Shown here: in pieces, positions 1 through 11,438 of the stretch | Numbering within the stretch: the stretch's first letter is position 1 | How the letters are laid out: every line of letters starts with the position of its first letter | Assembly (NCBI RefSeq): GCF_032854445.1 | Contig: NC_088295.1 | Location: 3,660,501-3,724,500, forward strand | Source of the DNA: Liolophura sinensis | Lineage: Eukaryota > Mollusca > Polyplacophora > Chitonida > Chitonidae | Direction of reading: 5' to 3' | DNA length: 64,000 nucleotides | Notes under the pieces: model-generated | The model's database searches: none | Told to the model about the DNA's origin: nothing | The model's input: only the letters and a program-made list of their open reading frames with translations | Program-made: the position numbers and the translations under genes

Positions 1-965
1 GTTATATCCTAGCTATTTCATAGATCAGATCTGTTTTTTATTTCTCGCCATTCGTATTGCTTGTTGTTTAAAATTTCTCAACATTAAGGAGTCTGGACTG
101 AATGAGTTAATTTGTCATACTATGTTTGAATTAGACAGGTGACTTTTTTCTCTACTGCATCTCATTTAAAATGTTTTCAAGCATGACGGTGTGTAGCCTA
201 TATGAACCAGGGGCAAGCTACAGTCGTGGGTTAAATGGTTCTCTCACTGTGAACGTATACGCGCACGGCATGCTCAGCTACAATCTCTTAGATTTTGTAT
301 ATATATCTAACAGCAAGTGTAAATGTTTAGTTGAATTTTTTCACCGAAAGTTTTTTGAATAGTATCCTGTGTTTGTTTATGAGGTAATGCAGTAGGCTTT
401 GTCCCGCGCTAGCCACAGGTAGCAGAGAGGGTCGGGCTGTGGGAACGTCAATCCGGAGCTATCGTGCGACCCGTCACTTCACTCGAGTGTGTGCAGGTGG
501 ACTCACTACAGCACGGCATACACCAGCGCTCTGCCCAATCCTGAAGCACCTTCTTTAGGTGGCCACTCTCATAATAGAGATGGGTGATTAAAGAAAACAG
601 GAGATAATATGGAAGGTAACAATGTGTGAAAGTTGGAGGACGTGCAGTCTGAAAACATGGCGCTAATGGCAGGGAAAGGCTTTTACCTTGTGGCCACAAA
701 AGAGCAATCAAGCTCGGCTTCACTTCTGAATTGCTCCCCGTTTCGGTTCCCCATGCAGTCGGCTGATTACCTTTGACACCTTGTCGTGTACCCACTTGCC
801 TTCTTCAATAAGATTAGGCTGATTTTTCAGGCTTGAGTGACAAAGAACTAGTTGGTGGATTGGGGGCCAGTGTCTGGGGCACTCGGCACTGTCGTTCCAG
901 CACATTGTGTCGTTTATTAACAGACGTCATCGAGGCTTTTCCCTTTCAATGTGTTATCCGCCAAG
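1..965. other. 5' flank of the BMP/ADMP-like gene, nothing assigned
   Basis: I see no supported gene, RNA or repeat here. Short open stretches exist on both strands (for example 448-795 on minus) but none has recognisable motifs or convincing splice context. The interval should contain the promoter and 5' UTR of the ligand gene that starts at 966. I could not identify a clear TATA box. Confidence 0.5.
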
Positions 966-3900
966 ATGATAGTCACCATTCGCTCCAGACATCCTGGCGC
1001 CAGGGCTTTCCCGTGTATTTATATGAGCAGTGTTGTATTAGTGGCCTTAGTTTTGCTGAGTTTGTGTGGTCAGACAGATAGCAGACAACATGAGAAACCA
1101 TCAGCTACAAGAGAAGAACATTTCGACACGGATGCCATTGACAGGCTGTCTCGAGTTTTTGGAATCTCTCGTGTTCCCGCAGACTTTCACCACCGGGCTC
1201 CGCCTCAGTACATGGTGGAGCTATTTGACAGTATCACAGACGAAGGGGGCTTGGTGAAAAGCAAAACGCCGTTCGATGCTGATGTAGTCAGAAGCTTTCC
1301 AGACCGCGGTAAGTTCACCACAAGTTTCTTTTCCGATACCAGACCTGCGGAGCATGTCTTTAGATCTTAACATTAGTTTTCGTTTAGTTTTCAGCACATC
1401 GGATATTTTTCGTAGAAAGGTGTTATGACACCAGAGTAACTCAGATTTGCAGTGTCCACTCGCCATGATTCTTTTGGGTGTATTTCTGGAGTTAATTATT
1501 CAGTAAATTACGGGATATATTTAATACATCCAGTTCAGTCATTTCTTTGATTAATAAAACATTGAATAAAGAAAGTGATCGCCTCCGTGTCGATCTAGTT
1601 ACCAGGAATAAAGTTTAGGGTGCACGTGAAGACATATACGTACCACCCACAGTACTATACTGCGAATGGAAATGTCTCGTGTTTCATACTTTATTGTATC
1701 AGTAAACGTTCTACAGGATAAGTGACGAATGTGAGATTGAAATGCCAATAGGTTAGCCAGTCGTATCATTTGGCCTTGTGCTAATGTGCGTGAAATATCG
1801 CATGGGCAGGGAATTCGTATGACTTTTATATACACTATGTTGATATCTCTTATGCACCATCGTTATGAGGAAATTGAATATAGTGTCGTTTACCTATCGT
1901 ATGATATACCTAACAACTTTACAGCCGGAATGTGCTGAATTAGTTTGGACAAATCCCCACCCCACACATTTTCTGATGGTCCGGCCCCGTGCTGCCACCC
2001 GCGGCTCTTATATCGCCCAGAGTCACAGCTCTGGGTGGCAAAGACAAGACAGAACTCGCTCAGGCTTAGTGATTCAATTAAACTGCCCACAGAAAGCGCT
2101 AGATATCAACTGACATTTAGTAAAGCTCTAATATGCAAGACCACTTTGGTCTCCCGTGCGCCCAGCCTAACACTGAATGTGAAACTTGCTCCTACATACC
2201 CTTTTAATGAAAATACTTCAGTGTTGTTATTACCCCTGATAACATCCGTGATATATAGCTTGAATCGTTGTACAAACTTCGTTATTTTGGTGTATCGAGA
2301 CATAGTAATAGGAACAATGAACAGAGTATAGGGTGGACTTGGGATATAAGTGAGCTGTGAAAACTATTATAATATACATCCAGCGAGTGATAAACCCTGC
2401 AAACATGACAGGCACGTCCGAACAGACGAACGTCCTTTCTCGGAGATTTTTAATTAGAGTCGAGAATAGAACTACTCATCGAGGGTAGAATTTGCGGTGT
2501 TGCCGTGTAACGCTTCACTTGAGCTAACACATAAATAGTACACGTAAGGCCGTGGGTGGGTAAAATTAACTGGAAAAAAGCATTTCTGACACTACACTAA
2601 GCCGCACAGCTGATAGTGTTTTTATGTCACCCCGTATAATGAAGGCTTGTGCGGGATAAGGACGGGATCCGATAACACTGCATGTCACACAAGCCCACAC
2701 GACGCGTCCTGGTCCAGGAGATAGATAGCGGCCACTCCAAATTCATCGTCAACTACGGGCCCCCTATTCAAATATACCACACTATCAAGTAACCCGGAAT
2801 TGTCTCACACATGGTTAAGCTACAATTATAAGGTGCTTATATGATCTCTCCACCTCTAATATTGCTGAGACTCTTTATCTTCACAACCCAACAAATTTGA
2901 TCAGTCCAACCCTACAGTATGCTTCCGAGATAAATGTTCTAAACCCGGCAAACAACACGCTAGTATAGTATATTATGCAATATATATTTCTTCAATAATG
3001 GATGCACCGATTGATGTATATGTAAATGTTGTACAAAACCTTGTAACGCTCCACAACGGACGCGTGGTTATTTCATTGTTATTTACCGCCATACTTGAAG
3101 AAATTTTCACTTCCACGGCAGCTTTCACGCTTACGGGTGGAGGAAACCAGAGTACTTGGCCTAAACCACACCCATTTGGCATGTACCTGACGAATCCCAA
3201 GTCGAACCAAGCGAAATCTGATTTTTAGCCAAATTGTGCAAATGCCGGGTAGACGTTACAAGCGCTATGTTTTGAGCCTGTGTTTTAACTATACGATATT
3301 GTGACATAAAGTGTTCCCAACTCTGCCGTACGAGTAATGCAGGTGTCTTTCATGTGCGACATTGTGTAACCATACCATATGTCACTGTGCCGTACCAGTA
3401 TCGCTGGAGTGTAACCATGCCATATGTCACTGTGTCGTACAGGTATCACGTCTTAACGTGATAAACATCTGTAGGGGCTTAAGATGTTTGTTCGCAGTAT
3501 ACCGCTGTAATGTAGGCCTACCGATATCATACGTTTAACTACGACCGTTTCTTTCCGTGCAAAATATACACTGAAAAAATTAATCTATTAATTTTAACAG
3601 AAAGACTGTTGTTTGAGTGATGCTAAAATGTATTCTGTTATTACACATGTTTTATTAATTCAACTTAAAGATTCTGTTCCGTAAGTGGGAAGGTCTCCCA
3701 GTAACCTGCAGATGGTCGTGGGTTTCCCCCGGGCTCTGTCCGGTTTCCTCCCACCAAAGTGCTGACCGCCATCGTATAAGTGAAATATTCTTGAGTACGG
3801 CGTAAACCACCAATCAAATAAATAAATAAATAAATAAATAAAGATTCTATTAAATTAACACGATATTGTGTTGAACATACTTCCTGTAACGGATATCCTC

Positions 3901-6900
3901 AAATTCTGTTAGGAAAATGCCGTTTTCCTCTACCTTAAAATTAGCTGTCACCACATAAATGAATAAATCGAAAGTATATATCACGTTAAGTAATGATCAA
4001 ATATTGTTCAAAAACGTCTACTAACAAGCCATAACAAGCCTGTTGGAGTGCTAACAACAGTGCTAACAAGCCTGTTGGAGTGCTAACACGTCTACTGGAG
4101 GCGATAACACGTCTCTTAAAGGTAGCTGTGGTTTAGAAGTCTAGAGATATTTAGTCCTGAATGCATGCCACAATTTAGATGCAAACCTCTTTCGGTTTCC
4201 TGTCAGAAGGGAGCTATCCTCCACATGCAGTGATCCAACAGCACACCCGAACAGGTAACTTCGTGTGAAGGCTTTGCTCAGGTTCTTGTTTCTTCTTACA
4301 GCTACGACAGAGCGCATGCAGTACCGCTATAACGTCAGTCATCTGGAAGACGAGGAGCAGATTCTACAGGCTGAGTTTCATCTCTTCAAAATGCGCCCTA
4401 AACCATCCCAGGCACATGAAAGCAGACCGCCCCACGTGGTCGAGGTAAGGTCGATCTTCCAACGGTCACACGCACTGACGTCTCACACCTGAATTAACAT
4501 CATGTGTGACTAAGTACCCATCGATTGTGACTGTCGGGACATTAAAAATGTCCCCCTCTTCAATATTGTTGTAGTGAATAAAAATAATGTTGGCGTTCCA
4601 CCGCGACACCAAACAGAACGTCAGAAAATATATAACCATTATTAATGATTTCCCATTTAAAAAAAAAAAAAAAAACAAAAAAAAAAACAGCAGTGAGTCG
4701 GGTTCTAAGTAGTAGAGAAGCAGTCGTGAGTTACCTTTGCGGTCAGGGAGACACGTGTCCAGATTTTGGACAAGAAAGCCACATCAAATTCCAAAGTCGG
4801 AAATCGCTATCTGAGCAAGTTGCAAAATAAATGTCTCGGACACATTTAATCGTTGACATAAACATGATTTCTTTGGTCAACCGCCGACGCTTCAGCACAT
4901 TTGACCTGGGATAAGTCTTCCAGGAGCACAATTGGAAAAGAATTGATCAAAGGCAGAGCTGCACAGTGCAAAACCCACTCACTGTCGAGCAACAGTACTC
5001 ATCCCTAGACCCACCGTCCGTGACTTGTAGCCTGAGCCATTGCCCACTGTTTTGACAACATCCTACACACTTTTAACGCTCCAGTCATATGTGTGTATCA
5101 TATAACAACAACAATGTAACCCATTCCGATCTTGATTGTTTCAGATGAAGGTGTTTCAGATTCTGGACCCGTCCGCCCTGACTTCTCGCGCCGGAGTGCG
5201 TCTGCTTGACGCCAAGAGGGTTAGTTCTCACATACACGGCTGGCTAGTGTTCAAAGTCCTCAGGGCAGTAGAGGAATGGACTAACGGGACAAGGCCCAAC
5301 CACGGTAAGCTCTTCTGAAAGGACACAAGCTTCACAAGTTCTTACAGAAGCGATCAGTTTTTCAGACAACACTGTAATTCCTAGGGGAGGATATTTTTCT
5401 GTTAAATTGTCAATTGCTGTGCTATGTTATTTGGCAGATGACTAAATGGTTATTCTCGTAAACTCTCGTAGCAGATGATCAATGTAACAGATAAACTACG
5501 GATTTTTAAAGACACGTAATTTAGTAGTTAAATCAGCAATACATATGTTTGATTTTCAACGTCAAATGTCAATTGGGTCCTGGCTGAAGATCTCAACGGC
5601 TGGAGATCTTAATTGCTACATACTGACTAGGTCAGTTACATTCCGACGTAAAAGTAATATAGGAAACGAAAGTTTTAGGGTAGACAAGCCATAGATCGGG
5701 ACATTCAAATCTGAAATGCTCACGCAATGAATCCGGCAGCATTGGGCCGATTCCATCAAGTAATTTCTGATTTTGTCAAAATTAAATAGCTTGTCACAAT
5801 GCCTAGATTTTAGAACTTCAAACTGAAATTCTAACTCATATATCTTAAAATAGCATTTATGAACATTTTAAGTCCCCAAAGCACGCCCCGAAAAAGTAAA
5901 TTATCTGAATTAAGTCAGAAATGGCTTTGTGGAATTAGCCCCCGATTTTCAATCCGGCTTAAAATGATGAATTATCCAACGGCTCTTTTAGAAGTACCGT
6001 GCCATAAAAGTATATCTCCTATATTAAATACATCCCTTTGAGATTTCACAGCCATGATATTTACAATGTTTATAAGGAGGTATACATCCATCCCAATTTA
6101 TTTGTAACTGTCTCCTCTGTAGGCTTCCTCGTCACGGCCACGTCACTCAAAGGAGTCCATGTCAACGGAAGTTACATCCGGTTTGCGCAGCGCAATGAGC
6201 ATCACGACAGCAAGCAGCCAGCTCTGGTGGTCTTCACGGATGACGGCACAGCCAAACATAGGAATTACATCTCACCGGATGACGAAGGTAAACTTATCCT
6301 TATGGCCAGCTGGATGTAGCCAGTTTAATGCATAACAATACTGAACAGTGGTGTTTATTGTAATTCGCTGAGTTCTGAATGTATCAAAAATCACCAAGAC
6401 TCAGACTCTGTTGTTTATAAATTAGACAAGTGGATCGGTACATAATACCATTTGCAAAACGATCGGGAAAAAATGAACCATCAGGCTATTCGGGACGAAT
6501 CCGAGTCCGAAAAAGTGATATCATCAGCATTGGAAGAGTGGTCTTTATGAGGTTCTCTATATACCCCTCGGTCAGAGAACCTTAAGGTACAAACAGCAAT
6601 CAGTTAGAAACAATAAACCAAGATACTATGCATCTGGTGCAGACTTTTACTGCAGCCTGTATAATCATATACGTTCTGATTAATACATTTCTAGTACTAA
6701 CTTTTCTATAACCATATTTTTTTTATTCCTAGCTTTCTTTATAAAAACTTATAATAAGTATTTGCAATTCGGTAGTTGTCAATATATAAGGGTAAAAATG
6801 ACCGACTTGTTGTTCTCTTTTGTTGCAGATTATGTTCAGATAAAGGAAGACATCCGCAGGCGGGAGCAACAGGCTGTGCAGACGAAAACTCAGCAATTTA

Positions 6901-7394
6901 AGGATGCGATCAGGCTATTGAACGAGAGACACCGCGCCGAGGCCTCCAACAGTAGAATCCTCCAAGATATCGGCTACCAAGGAGGCATGCGGCGAAAACG
7001 AGAAACGAGAAGGGCTAGCCCTCGTCGGCGAGATTCCCGTCGTCGGCGTGCCTTGGACTACAAACGACGTCACCGGAAGTCGTGTTCTCGGTACGACATG
7101 TTCGTTAACTTTGAGGAAATAGGTTGGTCTGGCTGGATCATCTCCCCTAAAAGATATAACGCTTATCACTGTAGTGGGGATTGTCCATTTCCGCTGGGAC
7201 AGAATCAGAAACCTACAAACCACGCCACTGTACAGAGTATAGTTCACGCTCTCCACGTCGGCAAGGATGTGTCTACGCCATGCTGTGTCCCCAACAAACT
7301 TTACTCTTTCAGTCTTCTTTATTTTGATGACGAAGAAAACGTGATATTAAAACAATATGACGACATGGTCGCTGCGACATGCGGATGTCACTGA
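966..7394 (+). CDS. ADMP: BMP-family TGF-beta ligand, ADMP-like (5 exons)
   Basis: Secreted dimeric BMP-type ligand; ADMP-class ligands act with Chordin and BMPs in dorsoventral patterning. Exons: 966-1308, 4302-4444, 5145-5304, 6123-6287, 6829-7394. Every junction is GT-AG, the phases (1,0,1,1) match, and the product is 458 residues. ATG 966 has A at -3. The in-frame ATG at 1023 has weaker context but sits directly on the hydrophobic signal segment (MSSVVLVALVLLSLCG). The propeptide has typical stretches (PPQYMVELFDS, ILQAEFHLFKMRP, KQPALVVFTDDG). Basic RXXR furin-type sites (RRKR, RRRR) precede the mature domain. The mature domain, about residues 356-458, keeps all seven cysteines (first C at 7083) and ends CGCH. 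The NHATVQSIV and QYDDM stretches and the propeptide made me favour ADMP over BMP2/4 or BMP3. The family is near certain; the subfamily is a judgement from memory. Confidence 0.88.
3366..3450. repeat. Two-copy short direct repeat in intron 1 of the ligand gene
   Basis: Two imperfect copies of about 50 bp share the string ACCATACCATATGTCACTGTG or its one-base variant, each followed by a CGTAC..GTATC stretch. They lie in the 3-kb first intron. The rest of that intron (1309-3365) shows nothing I can assign. Confidence 0.55.
3676..3842 (+). mobile_element. SINE family A copy (5'-truncated)
   Basis: Plus-orientation copy of a SINE whose body reads AACCTGCAGATGGTCGTGGG, then GTTTCCTCCCACC, then GTATAAGTGAAATATTC, and ends in CAATCAAATAAATAAATA with extra ATAA units. 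The same body recurs at least nine times in the window. Fuller copies carry a tRNA-like head with a B-box-like GTTCAAGTCC. This copy lacks the head. It lies in intron 1 of the ligand gene. Confidence 0.85.
4020..4115. repeat. Short tandem repeat GCTAACA-type
   Basis: Roughly four degenerate repeats built on CCTGTTGGAGTGCTAACA and GCTAACAAG variants lie 190 bp before exon 2 of the ligand gene. This is a small intronic minisatellite with no apparent function. Confidence 0.6.
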
Positions 7395-8625
7395 TTGTGC
7401 TCAACAAACAGGTTTATGTGTGGCGTTTACAGGTATTAGCTGAGGAAATATCTCCATCGTGTTTGTAACGGGCGTGTTCATGTGAAGATGTGTTTGCGAG
7501 TTCTGCTAACACGGGGACTTGCTTATCAGTGTCGCTTGGTGATTTGTCAGAGATTAAATGGACCTCATAATCGTTCACCACTGTCCAGTTATATCCAAGT
7601 TAAAGGGTCTTGGTGGAAACCGTTTAGACACGACTTTCATTTGAATCCTGTCCATTCATGAGCAGGTGTGCAAGAGAAAAGACTGAAGCCAGCTTGAGTG
7701 TGACGAGGAAAAAGTGAAGGGGAGAGGGGAAACTGTGTCGATATACGTGGTCACGTGATCGACTGGCTGACAAAGGCCGTACAATGTACAATTACTGAAA
7801 GTGCTGAAAAAAAGAGAAGAAAACACATTGACTTTGTAACGTGTGAGGGAAAGATCTGGTCACCATAAGCACAAAACTCCGTCTTTCATGGCCATTTCGT
7901 AGTGTTCATTTTCCAGGCGATGCAAAGTTTTGGCATACTATGTTGTAAAATGGCCATGGCGATAATCGTCTAAGTATATGCAGGGTCACATCGAGGAGGA
8001 AGCCTGTGAACAGGTGTATTCAGGACGTGTGAAGGTAAGGGCGAACACCTGCACAAGAGTGGGGAGAACAATCTATACCCGCCCTTAACTAGGTCCGCTC
8101 TCTGAAGGAGCTACGTACACCCTTTGTGATGGTGCGTCTTGTCAAGCTCCGAATGATCGCTAAGTGGAACTTCAATGAATATCAACCTTATGTAATCCTC
8201 CGCGCTCGCTGTAATACTGCCAGAGAACTTGACCAAGCGAATGTGCTTTAAGTATGGTGCAATTTACTACTGAAACTTAACCGACAACAATACCAGTCCC
8301 GTCTTATCAAGCTGTATACTGAATAATACACTTCGTTGCATCAGTACCGGTAACACGTTGACTTCTGGAAATCTTAAACAATAGGTCTAACAACCAATGG
8401 ACTTCCTTTAAAGTTAACTTGTGATAACTGGATTTGTATATTTGCGTTTATTACATTGTAAATATGAGTATGAAAGATTTTATAAAATATTGTTCATTTC
8501 ATGCATCGGTGTGCTCCTTCCAGTTAACTACGAATGTTACATATGTATTCACATTCTATATAATAAACCATGCAACTATAGATATGATGTAAATATGTCA
8601 ATAAAGGAGAAAAACAACGGCATGG
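7395..8625 (+). other. Probable 3' UTR of the ADMP-like gene
   Basis: The stop TGA lies at 7392-7394. The next plausible polyadenylation signals are AATAAA at 8572-8577 and 8600-8605, which would give a 3' UTR of about 1.2 kb. No reading frame or repeat of note lies between. The end is inferred from these hexamers only. Confidence 0.5.
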
Positions 8626-10130
8626 TTTTACGGTTGATTTTGTGTGTTTACAGAAGTCTTGTTTGGACAATTTGACTTGTGAACATAATCGGTAGAAAAG
8701 GCCACATATTTGAGGTTGTTCCCTCTTTTTATCTCGTGCTGACAGTCATCCTTACATACATTCATCTCCACACAAATGTGACGATCCAATTTCCACTATC
8801 ATTGATGGGAAAATCCACAGAAATGATAATAAACCTTCTCACTACAATCACTTTTATGGACTGTCCATGAATGGCTGGCGCGGGTACATACTTGTGACAG
8901 GGGACCCTATAGTTCAACATGGACCCACATTGAGCCCAATCCGCCAGCGTGATCCACAGACCGTGGGCCGACGTGTGCTAGCTCATTTACTGCGCAGTCC
9001 GGGTGGCGTGCTGCACACCTCTCCGTGACGGGATGGCCAATAAATAATTACTATGTTAATCATGTAGAGTGTACACTTGCTGCCTTGTAATTAGCCTCTC
9101 TACACTCAATAATTTGATACCAGATGAAAGTTCTCAACAGCCCGAAGGGGACGGCCGACCTCGAAATTTATGAACAGAGTAAAGAATTGGTGAGTGCGAG
9201 GTTTTATATCAGTCGTCTGAGCAAGACACATAATAGTGCAGGGTTTGGATGTATCACGTAAACCAGACGTCCATGGCTCGGCACCTCATAAAAAATTAAC
9301 CCGAGTCCAAACGAAAAGGCTTTAATAGCAGAATAGAACGGGAATTAATGCAACTGATGATCTCCGCACACTATTGTATACACGGCAACACGTACGGAGC
9401 CCTGCCTGCTACCTGCAGGCCTCGGAGAAAAACCAAGCAACTCTCTACTATATTCAAGACGGATGTATTCAGTCATGAAAGCGATCATCCATCATGTGGT
9501 CCAATACAAGCGCAGTCCTTGCTCGGTGACGGGCGTGGGTGACATCAACACAGAAAACATACCTTACAGCCAATAACCGCCACGTACTAAACAAGGAGTA
9601 TACAGCGGAATTCCGGGCTTGGGACTTTGCTGCTGAATGCAGAATTTCTTTACTTGCGACATTTCAAATCAATGTGTCAGAAGTCTGGTCAACCACACGT
9701 CTTGATAAAAGACTGGCTTTGCTCAGTATAGACAGAGTAGTGTTTCCACACGGTACAACATACACGTACTGTATACCATCACAGAGGCCGCAGCGTGCAT
9801 ACATGTGCGCTGTTCACTAAGCACGGTGTTGAAGGTTGATAATGTACAATTTGGTGGTGGTGGAGGGGGGGCGGGTAGTACTGTAGTGTCTGTTGAAGGA
9901 GACATGTGACTGGGTATAAACAACAAGTCGTGTTTTAGACTGCTTTCCAACCACTTGTTGTCTTTGTTGTATGTTGCCTTTTGCATTGATTTTTGGAGAT
10001 GGAGATGGGGCCGGGTTGGGCGGTGGTGGAAGTAATAATGGGCGTCCCTATTTCAAATGTCATTTGAAGAGTAAGCATACGTGTTTCTGTATCGACCTAA
10101 ATGGGACCAGCTGGACTGTTTATAGCACTT
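8626..10130. other. Intergenic, nothing assigned
   Basis: This interval lies between the ligand gene and a local minisatellite. Several ORFs of 60-90 codons occur (8679-8870, 9348-9542, 9539-9820) without recognisable domains or splice context. A G-rich, GGTGGTGG-type stretch lies near 9853-9875. I see no gene. Confidence 0.5.
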
Positions 10131-10132
10131 GC

Positions 10133-10610
10133 CGGACACTTGGCCTATACCCTTATCTTGGGCTGACCAACACCTGGCCAATATCCCTAAGTCAGACTGA
10201 CCAACATTTGGCTTATACTCCTTTGTGTTGGGCTGACCATTGGGCCTATACCCCTATATTTGGCTGACCAGCACATGATCTATGCCTCGATGTTGGACTG
10301 ACTAACACTTGGCCTACACCATTAAGCTGAACTGACCAACACTTGGCCAATACCCCTATGTCAGACTGACTAACACTTGGCCTATTCCTTTGTGTTGGAC
10401 TGACCAATACCTGTTGAACTGACCAATACTTGGCTTATACCCCTATGTTTGGCTGACCAGCACATGATCTATGCCTCGATGCTGGACTGACCAACACTTG
10501 TCCTATACCCCTATGTACACGAAGGACTAACCAGCTCTTGGCCTATACCCTGTGTAGGACTGACCAGCATTTTGTCTATACTAGTATGTTGGGACTGACC
10601 AACATGACGT
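10133..10610. repeat. Degenerate ~40-bp minisatellite
   Basis: About a dozen degenerate units are built on GGACTGACCAACACTTGGCC followed by TATACCCCTATGT. Unit length varies between roughly 30 and 50 bp through internal indels. One longer segment containing CAGCACATGATCTATGCCTC occurs twice (near 10269 and 10459), so some copies were duplicated as blocks. Confidence 0.85.
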
Positions 10611-10647
10611 TATCTTTATGTGGGTTAGCGTGTCAGCACGTCGCAAT

Positions 10648-10838
10648 GATCCAGGAGCCTGTCATCAATGCGGTCACTCTGAGTTCAAGTTCAGCTTATG
10701 CTGGCTTCCACTTGTGGGAAGGTCTGCCAGCAACCTGCGGATGATCGTTGGCTTTCCCCTGACTACCCTCCACCATAATACTGGCCACTGTCATATATGT
10801 GAATATCCTTGAGTACACCAATCAAATGAATAACTAAT
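10648..10838 (+). mobile_element. SINE family A copy with tRNA-like head
   Basis: The head reads CCAGGAGCCTGTCATCAATG with GAGTTCAAGTTC as a B-box-like element. The body is AGCAACCTGCGGATGATCG, and the tail is GAGTACACCAATCAAATGAA. It is diverged from the other copies, and the tail lacks a long ATAA run. Confidence 0.8.
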
Positions 10839-10865
10839 GTACCCCTGGGTTGGGCTCTTCAAAAT

Positions 10866-10991
10866 TGATTTATTTATTTATTTGATTGGTGTTTTATCCT
10901 GTACTCAAGAAGATTTCACTTACATTGAAAAAGCCCGGAGAAAACCTACGACCATCCGCAGGTTACTGGCAGACCTTCCCACGCAACTCTT
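10866..10991 (-). mobile_element. SINE family A copy, reverse orientation, truncated
   Basis: The complement of the family A tail and body is read on plus: TTGATTTATTTATTTATTTG, GATTGGTGTTTTATCCTGTA, then CCATCCGCAGGTTACTGGCA. It faces the plus-strand copy at 10648-10838, so the two form a tail-to-tail pair. Confidence 0.85.
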
Positions 10992-11074
10992 CAAAACTGA
11001 ATGTCTGCAAGTATTAAGGTCATGCCAAAGCTAAATAAAAAAAAGTATACAAAAAACTATCATCTGCACACATT

Positions 11075-11080
11075 TTTATT
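11075..11080 (-). terminator. Candidate polyadenylation signal for CHCHD1
   Basis: TTTATT on plus is AATAAA on minus, 359 bp past the CHCHD1 stop codon. It is the first canonical hexamer I found downstream of the stop. A donor-like GGTAAGTA just after the stop (near 11425-11431 on minus) means a 3' UTR intron is also possible. Confidence 0.45.
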
Positions 11081-11438
11081 TAAAAATATTGCATTCCCTG
11101 CTTGGGACATACACTAAGGCTTGGAAATTATTGTCACTGGAACAGTCTCATGTAACACTTCTGGTGGCTCATAAGCAACTGTTCACATCTGCAATCATCT
11201 GTACGCTGTACACCGGATTCTGCAACAACAACATGGTATCTACAAAGCAATGGTCATACATGAACATCACTATATTAATCACACTGTCATGAACACTTCA
11301 ACAAATCCAAATCCTATCAAATAGCCATTGAAGCAGGATTGGATGGTGGCGATGTAGTTTCAGATTATTGTGAAGACAGCCTAACGTAAAGAGGAAAGAC
11401 AGCCTAACGTAAAGAGGAAAATGTACTTACCTTACAGC

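Noticed and set aside
448-795. 115-codon minus ORF upstream of the ligand gene
   Set aside because: No domain, no splice context, composition not protein-like.
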